Source of the DNA: Galbula dea
Taxonomy: Eukaryota > Chordata > Aves > Piciformes > Galbulidae
Assembly (NCBI GenBank): GCA_013399015.1
Contig: VWZX01009072.1
Coordinates: 1,302,001-1,366,000, forward strand
Direction of reading: 5' to 3'
DNA: 64,000 nucleotides
Below, piece by piece: positions 36,201 through 45,300 of the stretch. The first letter of the stretch is position 1, and each line of letters starts with the position of its first letter. The position numbers were made by a program, and so were the translations under genes. Below the pieces are notes generated by a model, which saw nothing but the letters and a program-made list of their open reading frames with translations, searched no databases and was not told where the DNA came from.

Positions 36201-39125
36201 GCACATTTTTTCAAAAGTAAACACGTGTAAGCCAACAGTCTAGAGATTCCCCACAATATAACTTTCTCTCATATCTGGGCAGGAAGGGAGTATAAATGTT
36301 CACTATGTGCCTGCTACTGCTCCCACACTGCTGTTTAGGGATATTCTGAGGGATGTTTGGGGAATAAAAGGAAGTTCACTGATCTATAATTTGGCTCAGC
36401 AAGCAAGCAATGTATACCACACTTTGAATCTGACAGAACTGGGATGCTTCCAGTTGACCTCATCAGAAATGAAGACTACATCTACAGGTGGTTTTGTATC
36501 CTTTCTGTCCCTTGCATTTTAAGTCCTGCTAACAAGATTCAAAAAAAAGGAGATAATTTTTTTTGCTGTTGACAAGTCAAGAAGTATAAATCCCAATCTT
36601 ACTACTTCTGCACTCAATACCACCACCACTCCCATTTCAATTCAACAGAAGGTAAAAGTAGAGCATTACTCCATTAGTCTTCAGAAACCTGTTTTCAGTA
36701 TAATGAAGACTACTGAACAGTTTTTAATAGCTTCCATTTCTTGAATATTTTGTTATTTCTGCCTTGCACCGCAAGAAGAATACACCTAAATCAAAAGATT
36801 TGTGACAAATCATTTTTCTTAAGTTCATTGCGTTGAAATGCATTAGTGAGGAATAACATTAGAGGTTCTGCATAGTGTATATGGTACCACCTGTAGGCAG
36901 GCAGCATCCAAACCCTACAGTGTCTGACCTAAGTAAACGCAGCTTGTACTTAGGTAAGGAAGAAATCTTAAGCTAATGTACTTCAGTACAAACTCAGGTT
37001 GGCCCCTATGTGCTGCATGGCAATTCAGAATCAGACCTGATACTGTTTGTCCAGCCTTAGTCTGCCAACATTTATTCCTTAGCACTTGCAGTTTCTGCTG
37101 TGACTGATACAGGACAGGCAAGTTAGCTCACACTCATTCCTGGAAAATACTGACAACACTGAAAGCAAAGCTTTCTGTATTACAAGGATAATGCTTTTTC
37201 TGGATAAGAGGCCAGTGGCCCAGTGCAGTTGAAGTACAATGGAACTAGAGAGGTAAGGACACTGATTAAATAGGGTAATTCTCCAAAGTGTTTAACCAAT
37301 AGCATTTTAAAATCAACAGAAAATCCTCTCACTAATGTCACTAGCCAATCAATCAAATCCAGAAATCTCAATTCAGAAACTATTAACACAATTAACATAA
37401 AATATTAATTAGCAACAAGCTGTAGTGTGCCTCATATTTGGTTTGGGTAATGCACAATTAGATTTGACACTGATAAGGATGAATCTGAAGATGGCCAGAT
37501 ATGATAACACCCCATGAAAATGTTTTATTGTTTCACAGGACTTATTCAAAACAATTCACTTATTACTGGCTGAGTTAGAAGCTTGCTAAGAATATGCAGG
37601 TAACATGTTTTTAATTTGCCAAGGACATAATTCTCTGCAGTCCCATATAAGAGCAAGAAATGCAAACCAGCGGTTGATTCATCGATAATATGTTTACAAT
37701 CTTATTAATGCAAGCTTTACTATTTATGGAACTTACTGTATCTATACACAATATGTTTTCCTCTGTTTTTCACAAGTCAGTCTTTTCATTTGAAAACATA
37801 ATTGCACTTCAATATGTGCACATTATAGGTTGCAGCGTTGCATATACAACACTATAGCTTAGCTTTTTGTGTCGGGAGGCAGTTTGTCTCATTTCTTCCC
37901 ATGCCATCTTTCCTGCTTCACAGCCCAAATTATGACTAGAAAACATTGTCTTACAATTGCAAGTGGAGGTCAAGGTGTGCTAAAAGTTGGTCCAGCAGTT
38001 TCGCCTTCATGCAGTTTGTGTACAAATAGGAATGTCCTGGGCCTTATTTCTATCACTCTTTTAACACTGAAAGGTATGTTAAAATTATTTTGGCAACGGT
38101 ATACAACCATTTCTTAGATATTTTGTAGAAACAAACCTAATGACTTTCTAGTTACAGTATTTGACAGCACAAAAAGTGTTATTAGACACCAAAGGAGTAG
38201 CTGAATGTGGGTAAAAGTGGCACCATCTTGAAAAGTTTGCATTTCACGTTGCAGCACCCACTAAAATAATACCTCTCCACTCTTGAAAAATATATTTAAA
38301 AAGACATTTAAATGCCAAGAGTTCAGGTTAGTATAAAACCCCAATCCTGCACAGAACTCTTGACAACTTCATATCCATCTGTGAAGTTCACCTGGAATCA
38401 GACATGTCTAATCACATAAAGTAGCCTGCAGTGTCAAGGTTTAATGTAATGTAAATACGCAGTTGAGAGATATTCTTATGTATGTATTTATATATGCTAA
38501 ATACCTGGTTTTTATATATATAGTTTATGTCTACCTGAATTCATGTTGATTCTATGTATGATAATAAACAGTACAAATAAAATAGTATCTAGAGACTCCC
38601 AAAAGGAACAGCAATACATTTATACTTTAAAATACACAGTTAAAGGCATCCAGAATGAGGAAGAGGCAAACATTACCTAAGTGGCAAGATTTAAGGTGTC
38701 ACTTCATATAAGGTAACAGGCAAACATATGTACCTTTCAAATGAGAACACAAACAAAAGAAAAGTCCTAAAATGGGCTAACAGCAAAAGGCAGAAAAAGT
38801 AGAGGGAATTCTTGAACCTCTCTTGCTTAACCTTCCAGTTGATTGAAAATGGAAAGTGAAATAGGATGAAGGAAAGAAACATTCTCCATAGTTTGCTGGT
38901 ACTTTTTTTTTTCCTAGTTATTTTCAAACTAAGTAATTTTTTGTCTGAGAAAATTGTGAAAAATTACTCAGTACTCCTTACTTACACAGAGGGAAGAAAT
39001 GAGAAATCAAACTGTTTCCAAAAGCACTTCATGCTTTTTTTTTTCTCTATTGTTGAATGACAAAATGAATGATCAAGCCTTATAAAGTATACTTACAAAT
39101 ACTTCTTCTGTTATACAAGGAGGCT
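48..39125 (-). CDS. RGS22: RGS22, regulator of G-protein signalling 22 (3'-partial; start exon not found)
   Basis: Fifteen exons on the minus strand, all with AG/GT borders, encode about 840 residues of a protein I recognise as RGS22 (about 1260 residues in human). In protein order the exons are 39097-39125, 35855-35917, 27519-27740, 23689-23774, 21815-21980, 21301-21460, 18077-18776, 17359-17520, 14413-14549, 13782-13887, 12290-12415, 10792-10893, 5152-5346, 742-834 and 48-214. Landmarks are an N-terminal conserved block with NPIYDVVRKAKNDG, an RGS-like segment with KKERLPAFLESDCYFEY, a long variable exon ending in FKKFIKGTPGERYWWLWMD, and a complete RGS fold across exons 12290-5152 (FWFDLQAYH, LYATYIAPSAS, EEYILTILLEPW). 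A further RGS domain begins in exon 48-214 and continues off the left edge. Family knowledge: RGS22 is testis-enriched and binds G-alpha subunits. Phases agree at every junction except 17359 to 14549, where one exon is missing. Identification is from remembered family sequence; exon borders are read directly. Confidence 0.93.
215..741. other. RGS22 intron, no further feature
   Basis: AT-rich intron between exons 742-834 and 48-214. The small open frames on either strand have no coding signature and no splice context. Nothing else seen. Confidence 0.8.
742..834 (-). CDS. RGS22: RGS22 exon: helix after the central RGS domain
   Basis: The exon is 93 bases (31 codons), phase 0 at both ends, flanked by a TTTTATTAG acceptor and a GTAAG donor. 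It encodes VELVEETRQLDSVYFRKLQ and then a linker ending SKKGE. The first 19 residues are nearly identical to the human protein as I remember it. Confidence 0.92.
835..5151. other. RGS22 intron, no gene seen
   Basis: An AT-rich intron of 4.3 kb. Apart from a six-unit CA run at about 4161-4172 and ordinary A/T runs, no repeat family, exon or RNA gene was recognised on either strand. Confidence 0.7.
5152..5346 (-). CDS. RGS22: RGS22 exon: second half of the central RGS domain
   Basis: The exon is 195 bases (65 codons), phase 0 at both ends, with acceptor TATTGTAG and donor GTAACTG. It encodes FLYATYIAPSASLDIG, then FDPAEEYILTILLEPW. These are the later helices of an RGS fold, ending with the hydrophobic helix that closes the bundle. 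Confidence 0.93.
5347..10791. other. RGS22 intron, no gene seen
   Basis: An AT-rich intron of 5.4 kb. Around 8467-8495 a short string resembles the simple repeat ending a minus-oriented CR1, but the sequence beside it does not follow a CR1 body, so it is not called. No other feature recognised. Confidence 0.65.
10792..10893 (-). CDS. RGS22: RGS22 exon: core of the central RGS domain
   Basis: The exon is 102 bases (34 codons), phase 0 at both ends, with donor GTAAGTTG. It encodes LWKNSAYFWFDLQAYHQL and the following residues to EQAQ. The W-FDLQ-Y pattern is the diagnostic central helix of RGS domains. It joins in frame to FLYATY in exon 5152-5346. Confidence 0.94.
12290..12415 (-). CDS. RGS22: RGS22 exon: first helices of the central RGS domain
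   Basis: The exon is 126 bases (42 codons), phase 0 at both ends, with acceptor TTTGTCCAG and donor GTATGAGC. It encodes GKSAAGSVVLGGSRMESM, then LYLENRAGYHFTQFCEKSG and NK. This is the N-terminal part of the RGS bundle. Confidence 0.92.
12818..13220 (-). mobile_element. CR1 LINE fragment (3' end)
   Basis: Read on the minus strand this is the typical 3' part of avian CR1. The end next to 12818 carries the sequence equivalent to GGACTTGATGATCTTGGAGG and a TGATTCT-like terminus, and the rest follows the CR1 3' body (CTCCTCTCC, GGAACAGGTTTCCCAGGGAA and similar). It is 5'-truncated, as CR1 copies usually are, and lies in the RGS22 intron between 12416 and 13781, in the same orientation as the gene. 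Confidence 0.9.
13221..13350. repeat. Degenerate tandem repeat, about 4 copies of 31-40 bp
   Basis: Successive units start at about 13221, 13252, 13287 and 13327. Each begins with a variant of GACCAATTA, and the first three then carry a CTTCATAC/TTTCATATTC core and end in a variant of GTATACT. Unit length drifts from about 31 to 40 bases. The array directly follows the 5'-truncated edge of the CR1 copy. Family not recognised. Confidence 0.6.
13782..13887 (-). CDS. RGS22: RGS22 exon: linker before the central RGS domain
   Basis: The exon is 106 bases, takes one base to complete a codon and ends in phase 0 at the donor GTAAGTAC. It encodes PKPVSRDMIHCLALDDTE and then HRKYTYAELLP. Only one frame is open, and it joins both neighbours, which supports the exon even though the linker is variable. 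Confidence 0.85.
13888..14412. other. RGS22 intron, no further feature
   Basis: A short AT-rich intron. No repeat or coding signal recognised. Confidence 0.7.
14413..14549 (-). CDS. RGS22: RGS22 exon: serine/proline-rich linker
   Basis: The exon is 137 bases, enters in phase 0 after a TATCTTTTAG acceptor and leaves with two bases at donor GTAAGTAC. It encodes KPRTSSPTLLKQATPDF, then LRLSPILPSSQSPQRDD and SSSRNW across the junction. It is low-complexity and probably disordered. Its phase-0 start does not fit the upstream exon 17359-17520, which leaves two bases; see the finding on the missing exon. Confidence 0.82.
15985..16710 (+). mobile_element. CR1 LINE fragment, 3' region lacking its terminus
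   Basis: This matches the CR1 region spanning the end of ORF2 and the 3' untranslated region. On the plus strand a degraded frame reads PLEYRVQFWASQFKRD, then ATKMIRRLEHLSYEE and LGLFSLEK, which are standard CR1 strings. It continues through GGAACAGGCTGCC to CACCTGGATGCAATTCC and then stops before the CR1 terminal repeat. It lies antisense to RGS22 in the intron from which an expected exon is missing. Confidence 0.92.
16711..17144. other. Unassigned intronic sequence between two CR1 fragments
   Basis: About 430 bases separate two CR1 pieces that are not simple continuations of each other. It has short open frames without homology I recognise and an A-rich run at about 16965-16985. It could be unique intron or an unrecognised insertion. 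Confidence 0.5.
17145..17298 (+). mobile_element. CR1 LINE fragment (3' end)
   Basis: It carries CATCCCTGGAGGTGTTTAAG, then GGGACATGGTTTAGTGG, then GGTTGGACTTGATGATCTTA and a terminus of TGACTCTGTGATTCTGTAA. This is a complete CR1 3' end with its eight-base terminal repeat. Its first bases overlap in consensus position with the end of the fragment at 15985-16710 and differ in type, so it is a separate insertion. Confidence 0.92.
17359..17520 (-). CDS. RGS22: RGS22 exon following the WWLWMD block
   Basis: The exon is 162 bases. It takes one base to complete AGG (Arg) from the preceding exon and leaves with TG at a GTATGA donor. It encodes QLSKMKKLYLLSSGDYF, then LLHGHQWNIRHLRLIQPE and VVKPLLLY. 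The match to human RGS22 in the same position is clear (SSGDYF/LSNGDYY, KPLLLYW). Confidence 0.9.
18077..18776 (-). CDS. RGS22: RGS22 large variable exon ending in the WWLWMD block
   Basis: The exon is 700 bases, the largest of the gene, entering with two bases and leaving with two. The first two thirds are Ser/Glu/Lys-rich and probably disordered, starting GSSSKECHQKS. The last third is strongly conserved: ADSRAAWCVRHRTYDTGNR, then FKKFIKGTPGERYWWLWMD and IERLKALKD. An ATG lies two codons upstream of the splice acceptor, but the acceptor and phase show this is an internal exon, not a translation start. Confidence 0.93.
18777..21300. other. RGS22 intron, no gene seen
   Basis: An AT-rich intron of 2.5 kb. 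No repeat family, exon or RNA recognised; open frames at 18624-19067 are antisense shadows of the large exon and its edge. Confidence 0.7.
21301..21460 (-). CDS. RGS22: RGS22 exon after the N-terminal RGS-like region
   Basis: The exon is 160 bases, enters in phase 0 and leaves with one base at donor GTAAGTAA. It encodes ATVSQTNDWFTLAKQSES (human equivalent: TKDWFALAKQS), then a variable tail ending DSFSELL. The single leftover G completes GCA with the next exon. Confidence 0.88.
21815..21980 (-). CDS. RGS22: RGS22 exon: N-terminal RGS-like region, second part
   Basis: The exon is 166 bases, takes one base and ends in phase 0 at CAG before donor GTAAAATAA. It encodes LAKLISQVEWSKTGINF, then DDDSVLTMKKFYVSLGQ. 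The match to human RGS22 is obvious at both ends (RLAKLVSQV, MKKFYVSLG). Confidence 0.93.
22150..22612 (+). mobile_element. CR1 LINE, internally deleted (reverse transcriptase piece joined to 3' end)
   Basis: The plus strand encodes a degraded CR1 ORF2 reverse-transcriptase segment, with PRVLKELADVIKRPVSMIF, then ANAVPIFKKGNRDDPINY and LGVIEKYLNDNMVIGHSQHG. It runs directly into a CR1 3' terminus from about 22541 (TTAGGAGCTGGACTCATTGA, CTCCTTCCAACTCAGAACAT, TTCTATTATTCTACG). The thumb and connection part of ORF2 and most of the 3' UTR between these are absent, so this copy has lost an internal block. It is a dead element in an RGS22 intron, antisense to the gene. Confidence 0.92.
22690..22870 (-). 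mobile_element. tRNA-Glu-like head joined to CR1 3' tail: candidate CR1-mobilised SINE
   Basis: Read on the minus strand, a tRNA-Glu(CTC)-like segment (22866-22795) is followed after a few bases by about 100 bases of CR1 3' end (to about 22695). The CR1 part ends in the eight-base periodic terminus ACCGTGATACTGTGA. The tRNA part has a good A box (TGGTCTAGTGG), an anticodon loop CTCTCAC, a five-pair T stem (CTGGG/CCCAG) and a B box GGTTCAACTCC. A six-base CTTTCA occurs at both flanks (about 22692 and 22872) and could be a target-site duplication. The closely similar CR1 end at 46160 shows the tail is CR1. This is the layout of a LINE-mobilised SINE. Confidence 0.75.
22795..22866 (-). pseudogene. 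tRNA-Glu(CTC)-derived pseudogene inside the SINE-like element
   Basis: The length (72 bases) and order of parts match cytosolic tRNA-Glu(CTC): D arm, anticodon loop CTCTCAC, T arm and 3' acceptor strand TCAGGGA. The 5' acceptor strand GAGGAGG does not pair with TCAGGGA, and the anticodon stem has a T-T mismatch, so it cannot fold into a working tRNA. It is the head of the chimera rather than a functional gene. Confidence 0.8.
23689..23774 (-). CDS. RGS22: RGS22 exon: N-terminal RGS-like region, first part
   Basis: The exon is 86 bases, enters in phase 0 and leaves with two bases. It encodes YLDREQAIQWIKKERLPAFL and then ESDCYFEY. KKERLPAFLESDCYFEYRL is one of the most conserved strings of RGS22; the R is completed by the next exon. 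Confidence 0.95.
23775..27518. other. RGS22 intron; only a palindromic element recognised
   Basis: An AT-rich intron of 3.7 kb. It contains the inverted-repeat element at 25313-25416; otherwise no exon, repeat family or RNA gene was recognised. Confidence 0.65.
25313..25416. repeat. Palindromic (MITE-like) interspersed element
   Basis: The inner arms AAGCATGTGTTTAACTT (25351-25367) and AAGTTAAACACATACTT (25378-25394) are inverted repeats with one mismatch around a ten-base loop. The outer arms, CCAATCCAGCAAAGC on the left and GCTTTCCTGAACTGGGG on the right, are also inverted repeats. The AAGCATGTGTTTAA / CTTAA / GCTTT..TGAA..GGGG pattern resembles an old palindromic repeat common in reptile and bird genomes. 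I cannot name the family with certainty. Confidence 0.6.
27519..27740 (-). CDS. RGS22: RGS22 exon: N-terminal conserved block
   Basis: The exon is 222 bases (74 codons), phase 0 at both ends, with acceptor TTCTTTTGTAG and donor GTAAGCAT. It encodes TFAEPVKFNSDFGVFEVV, NDAPQRLESQLKKIL and NPIYDVVRKAKNDGRLSK. It is highly similar to human RGS22 near the N terminus. Confidence 0.95.
30237..30672 (+). mobile_element. Old CR1 LINE fragment (3' end)
   Basis: A diverged CR1 copy. It reads GGAGCACTTGTCCTGTGAGG, then CCTACAGTACTTAAAAGG, then AACATTAGAACAGGCTGTCC and GAGAGACTATGGAATCAG, and ends with CTAGACTACAGATCTCCTC and CCTCTTCCAGCTTGAGCTAT. The order agrees with the CR1 3' region, and the divergence suggests an older insertion than those at 17145 or 46160. 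It is antisense to RGS22. Confidence 0.85.
32590..32628. repeat. Short tandem run of TTGATGCA-like units
   Basis: ATTGATGC, TTGATGCA and ATTGATGCATTAAG occur in close succession, about four imperfect eight-base units. Minor simple repeat. Confidence 0.5.
35855..35917 (-). CDS. RGS22: RGS22 exon: second recognisable N-terminal exon
   Basis: The exon is 63 bases (21 codons), phase 0 at both ends, with acceptor TCTCTCTGTAG and donor GTAAGTTCC. It encodes EECLATDGMLVDYFNEFLSL plus P, equivalent to the human LATDDFLVDYFNEFLSLP. It is too short to stand out as an open frame; splice sites and homology identify it. Confidence 0.94.
35918..39096. other. RGS22 intron, no gene seen
   Basis: An AT-rich intron of 3.2 kb between the two most 5' recognised exons. 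Nothing beyond simple A/T runs was recognised. Confidence 0.7.
39097..39125 (-). CDS. RGS22: RGS22 small N-terminal exon
   Basis: This short exon has donor GTAAGTAT at 39096 and acceptor TTGTATTTCAG right of 39125. It encodes PPCITEEVF, equivalent to the human PPTITEEEF, and joins in frame to EECLATDG. The border at 39125 assumes a Glu codon split after its first base, as expected from the human protein; a second acceptor two bases inside (ending 39123) would also keep the downstream frame. The start-codon exon must lie further right and was not found. Confidence 0.75.
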
Positions 39126-42100
39126 CTGAAATACAAAAATGAACTAGTTATCCAAGCAATACAGACAGGCTTGTTCATTTGTGACTACTGAACAGAAAAA
39201 AAAAGTAGTGAGGCATGACAATCTTCCTGGATGTTCTGAAATAAAATAACTTAGCCTGAGGAAATAAAATAAACTCTAAAACCCTGCAGTAACATTGACT
39301 CACGCATAAAGATTGACTATCACAAGAATGATTTAAATATGATTCAAGTATTAGTTACCTAGATTATTTCTCATACACATCAGTTAACTTCTTGTCAGCT
39401 TTTCTCTGCAAAACTCCTTAGTAGAAGCTTGCTAGTTTTACTGAAAATACAGATTTGTATGGGACTTTGTGAGTCTTGAACAGCAAATATTACAAATCAT
39501 ATAGCAAAATTTAAAAGAATGAAGTTATGAGTGTCCCCAGATAAGCAAACCTTATTCTAGGAGAACATTTGTGACACCATTTGAAGGAAGTTAAGTTCTC
39601 TCTTCAGACTGATGAATTTTGCTGGGCAAGTTGAAACCTAGCTGTTCAAAATCCCCCCCCTTTGTATCAATGTAAAAGTAGCTGAGACAATCCCCCTTCG
39701 GTCAGACCCCCTTTCTGACTCTTTTAGTCCATCACCCTGCATGGAAGGTGCTACATACCAGTGGTAAGCCTCTTTGACTGCATCTGACTGCGTCCTGTGG
39801 CCAGCACCCACACCTGCAAGCTTACAACCTCATTTGCAAAGGTGAAATCCTTGACTGAAGACCTAAAAGAGAAGCTGCAGAGTTCCTGGGTCTGGTTGGG
39901 GACTGCTGGACTGCAGCAGCCCAGGCTTGCTCTGCTGCGTGGCTCACAGCAAAGTGTGGTTGCTATGGCACTGCAAACACACAGGATGAGAAAACACTTC
40001 TACTGCACATGCAAATCTCCCTGAGGCAGACTCAAGCACCAGGCACACAGATGATGCGGTCCCAAAAGAGATGCCTGTGAACTAGAAACCTGAGGATACT
40101 TGCAGCAGAAAAATGAAGTTAAATGCTCTTTTCTCAACTGACCTAGGCAGTTCCTTAGTCAAAAATTATATATTCTGCCTTCTATGTTAGCAAAACCCTC
40201 CAGCCACATGGGATTTTGCCTTCAAAAATTTCTCAACACATATGAGTAATGACCAATGGAATTACAACTTGTATCAAATAATTCAGCACCTGTAAGCAGG
40301 CTGAAAGGCATGATCCTAAGTAACAAAGTCAGTCCTATCCACAGTAGAGAACTTCCACTGCAGTCAGGTAAGAAAAGGTGAGGAGCTTTGTATTGCTAAG
40401 TCCGAGATGAAACTTGTCTAAGGGGTACAAATGGCTACATTGTGCTGTTCTAGAAACACCACGTGCAACCGTGGTAACAGCTTTCCCTGCTGCCTGCTGC
40501 CAAGGCCAGACCTAGCAGAAATCTAAAGGAGCTACATGTTCCCCCAGTTAGGGAAATGTTTATAAACAACCTAGATGGAAGAAGAAAAGACATTAAGAGA
40601 CACAAAATAGGATCTCGGAATGCAAGTTTCTTCCTTGGCTCAAGGGAGTACTCCAGGATACAAGAAAAAGCCCCTTTTCTGGTATGGCCAGCAACAGCTG
40701 TGTACAAACAAGGAATTCATGTTCCTATATGAGGATTTCAGTGGACTTCATGTATTTCACAACTGGGATCAGAAAAAAAAAAATCCTACCTAGTAAGTAT
40801 CTGATCCTAGAACTGTATAAATTCTTCAGGTACCTTTAGGTTTAATGACATGAAAGTTCCTTGAAAGGTTCTACTACTGCTTATTTCCAGAAAAACAGTG
40901 AATGAAATATTTCCAAAAAAGTATACATAATGTATATGTGAGAGAAATATGCCAGCTTGCTGGGTCAACAAGCCTCCTTGTGACTCGCTCAGGTATAGGA
41001 AAAACATAAATTGGATTGCTTTATTAAATCCAAATGTGCACTTCTTTTTAGGTGCTCTCTTCTGTTTGATTCTCAGCAGTGGTCACAGTAAAGTCATGAA
41101 CACTCCCATTAGTAACTACTCATTCAAAAAGTAGCAAATACTATTTTTAAAAAATGCCAATAGGCATCTAGAGGATCTTCAGAGGCAGCTATTCACTAAC
41201 TCTCATTGATTTGCAATGGCAACACCCCATCTCATATACAGGTGGGTGTTTTGTCATGTGATATCTATAATAACTAAATAACTTTACGGAAGTCCAACTT
41301 CAGTCAAACATAATTACTCTTTCTATAGATAATTGCCACATTCTAGTTTTTGTATTTGAAAGCAGCAATCTCAAACTGAAAACCAGCACTAAGAAACTTG
41401 CTTAAATAACCACAGAGCTGTCAAAATGGCAGTCAGATCCTGAGAGGAAAGCACAAATTGATTGTCAGGTAGCCAGGCCTTAAAAGGTTTAAATTATTCT
41501 GTTGGCAAAATAGCAGAAGCTGCCTGTTGTGGTATGGCCTCTGTGCATTGAATCCAATAGTTCTACTTTACAGCATGGTGCTTAATTTTACAGTACGGTA
41601 GAGTTTTTTGTCAGCATCCTCGCTACAGTTAATGTAGCATTGCTTTCACCAGAAATATAAGATACAGATCAGAAGAAACTATGGCAGTTATTTCTCACAA
41701 AGATTTCACTATTGAGGGATGTATCACAAAATTTGGCACCACATGCAAAAGATTGCATTGTCACTGTATATTCTCTGTTTTTCATGTAGAGAAGCTGTAG
41801 TCATGGTTTGTTATACATTTTGGCTGTGCTAATTTAAGCTTTGCAAGTTTACTACCACTTCTTACTTTTAGCTGTGCAAGCAAATTTCATGACAATTTTT
41901 ACTTTTCTGGGGTTGCCTATTGCTTGGTTTGTTCCTTGATTAGGTCAGTTCCTTGATCTTGGCTTAACAGGTGTTCCAGACAACTAAAAGGCCAATGCAA
42001 GAAGCACATTAAAAAGCGTCAGCAGACAGGAGAAAACATACATCAACAATGCCAAACATATCCTTTAACAAGATCATCTCCTGGCACTATGTAGCATACA

Positions 42101-42341
42101 CCCAACAAGAAACTAAATGCACTTGTGTGTTTCCAGTCTTGCTGTTACAGTCGAACAAATGTCAACAACAGTCTCCAAAACCAGGATTATTCAGCTAAGA
42201 GCTAAGTTCTCTGTGTAAGATAGTGCTGGTGCATCGAGCCTGTGGATAACAGTGTTTGAGACAGCACATCCTACTTTTTTGTGGTTTATTGCCATGGCTG
42301 CTTGTGTAGCTGTATAATAAAACAGACATGGGAAACTGATC

Positions 42342-42375
42342 CAACAACAACAAAAAAAAAAAACAACAACAATAA
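42342..42375. repeat. CAA/poly-A low-complexity run
   Basis: CAACAACAACAA followed by about twelve A and more ACAACAACAATAA. Simple repeat. Confidence 0.8.
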
Positions 42376-45300
42376 TGTATCAGAATGAAGGAAGGAAAAC
42401 ATTTCATGTATATCAACTTCCAGAACACACAAGTGTCTGGAACTAAAAGGCACTCCTTAAATTTGAATAATACTTCAGAAAAGCATACAAAATTACAGCC
42501 TTCTTACTTGTAGATATTCTACTTTCTTACCTATTGCTCTCCTAGACCAGAAGTACCTAGTTAAAGAACAAATTAAGTTCAAAAATTTTCACATACTCTT
42601 CATTTAACAGACTACAACAAAAAGAATGCTGCCATTCTGATATTGTTTAAAATATCTTGTGAGGAAATACTGGCCCCTTCCCAATTTTGAGTTTAAAAAA
42701 ATTGAATGTTTTCCCTCTCTTGTTGACTAAAGCCATCAGAACATCAATTAAGTATGAATAAAATGCATACAATGAGATATTTTTCCTGTGATTATTTTAA
42801 ATGATGATGATTGAAGAGGCACCTGTAGATTCTCCATGCTTTGCAAAACTATATTGGATGTTATTATCAAATACATGTCTGTAGTTGGAAAATAAAGTCC
42901 AGAACATGCAGCTCCTGAAACTATCAATTCTCAAATACTTCAACTGCAACACTTCCACAAGAGAGCTACGCTTTTTAGCCAACACCAGCTTGCACAGAGG
43001 TCAGCAGATAACCTAAGTCCATGGCTAAGAGAGGAACTGAGCCAGCAGGCACTGTTTAGGCCAGTCTATGATTCCATGATCTTGCCGTAGGACCTTGCTG
43101 TATGCCCAACACAGCTTCACCTTGTAAAGGAGGCCCTGAAAAAGTAACACCATCTGAACCGATTCCCAGGATGCCACTCTTGTTGAAGATTTCGGTGGGC
43201 AGCTCCTGGAAGCAGGAATTATGACTACCCTTGCTTTAAGCTATTCAAAACATTTTGCATTTGCAACATTGATTTAGCATGTAAGGGTTAAAGCAAGAAC
43301 TAAAACAATTAAAGTTCTGCTCTGTAAGAAAAATCTTTGGTGCCCCCTTGTGATAAAATATTTTTATCAACAGAATGTGTGCGTCTGAAACTGAGCAGTA
43401 TTTTCACTGAGGAAAGTAGTTCAACTGTTAAGACAGTTTCACATTGAAGTTAGTTAATTGAGAAAAACATTTCAAGAATTAGTTTGTTTTCTTGTTATCC
43501 ATTCTGTGTTGTATGACACTGTCCCTGGACTGCTCTATGGCAATTACTTGAACCAAATTAAAAAATCCAGAATAGGAACTTAAACAGTGCACCAGTGAGC
43601 ATTTCTGTTTGGAGCAGGAAACAGGACCCATATCTTGCCCTTCACCCAAATTCCTGTTCCCTCCTACTATGTCTGTTTGGGATACAGTCTTGAAACAATT
43701 TTTTGGAAGAAACACTTCCAAAAGCAACACTGGAGATTAACTGTATCTCAATAACAGTACAATAATGCCAATTTTATACACCATAGTACACAATGGGAAA
43801 AGGATGAAAGAAAAATTGAACCTGAAATTCCAATATTGCATGCGAGTGCTTCTTTCGCACAAAATTTTTCTGAAGAGAGGAGACTGTTCTCAACACAACC
43901 AAATTTTGTGTTTAGAAGTCAAAGATACTGCTACTGCTACAATCTGTGTGGCATCTAATCTATCAAAACATGCATGAGGAAAGCATGATGGATTCATACC
44001 AGAGCAAAACTTCATTTTGCATCCCAACAGTCTACACATAGGCTACGTAGTGAGTCCTGGTGAAACACAGCACTTCTAGGATATGTGTTCTTCAGCCCCC
44101 AAATAATGTATTACATCCAGTTCAGAATTTAGGAAACTTCAGTGTCTGCTCTATGAACATGAAATAGAAATCCTCCATTTAGGCAACAGCAGCATTTTAG
44201 GATTATAATTAACCTTTTTGCTGAAGCAGAAGTCGTCTTTTGCTAAAGACGACAACTGTAGACTAATTCTGCAATAACCATGCAGCTCAACTGATAACTT
44301 TTAGCAAGTGTTACTATGCGTGTCTACAGTACCATTGCTTCCCAGCTAGCTGTCCCTCTTTTGACAGAAGTTACTGTCCTGCTACCACTTCAGCTGGTTC
44401 TAGTCACGACACAATGTCTAAGTTTAAACAGCTTACAGAAATAGGTTTTTCACTATGATTCAGGACTGAAAAGAAAGAGCTGAAATACAGGCACAGTTTC
44501 TACGTACCATTTGCCAGAGATTGAAGGTACCTACAGAATTAAGACAACCACCCTTGCAGAACTGTTTTCAGAATGAGTTTTAGATCAGAGGGTAAAAATT
44601 AATGGGGCTTTTAACACATAAACTTCAGTCTCCAAGTCAGAGATGTACTTTAATATGAAGCTACTAGTATTCAACAGTGTTTGAGTTTGTTCAGAACACC
44701 ATGCCAGCTGAAGAGCTGGTTTCTTTACTACTCACCCATTAGTATCAAGCTCAATAAAGCCTTGTTAGCATTTAGGCTTCTGACAATTTTAAGGAAATAG
44801 CAACACTGTACAGAGGCTTGTCAAAGTTAAGAGGAAAAAAATTCACGAAGTCTTTTCGTAGTAAGAATTTCAACTAATTAGAGCTCAAAAAGTCAAAGCA
44901 AGATTTGGGGTTTTTTAGCTAAAAATAAACACATCACTACCAAGAAACAGTCAGAGTTTGTTGAGTCATCTGACAAGTGATAATAGAATGTTCTGCATCA
45001 GAAAAATTCTACAAGATTCACTACAAAGAATTTGTACTTATAAAAATGTCATATAATCACATCAAAAACTTAATCACCACGAGACTGAAACAGAGAAAGA
45101 AAAAAAGGCTGAAGCTTAGCAGTACAAAGTACAAGGTTATGTACTGAAGCTTCAGCAAGAATTTATGGAAAAAAATCATGATCTTTTCAAAATTTGTAAG
45201 AGAACATGGGAGTACTACACCTACTGACTAAACTGCAATTTTTCAGAAGACTAAAGAAATGCTAATCTTAGGATGCATTGATCAAAGTGTTTCTGGTAAA

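Noticed and set aside
43060..43095. CR1 terminus suggested by TCTATGATTCCATGATCTT
   Set aside because: The adjacent sequence lacks the GGTTGGACT...GGTCCCTTCCAAC body, so this is probably chance.
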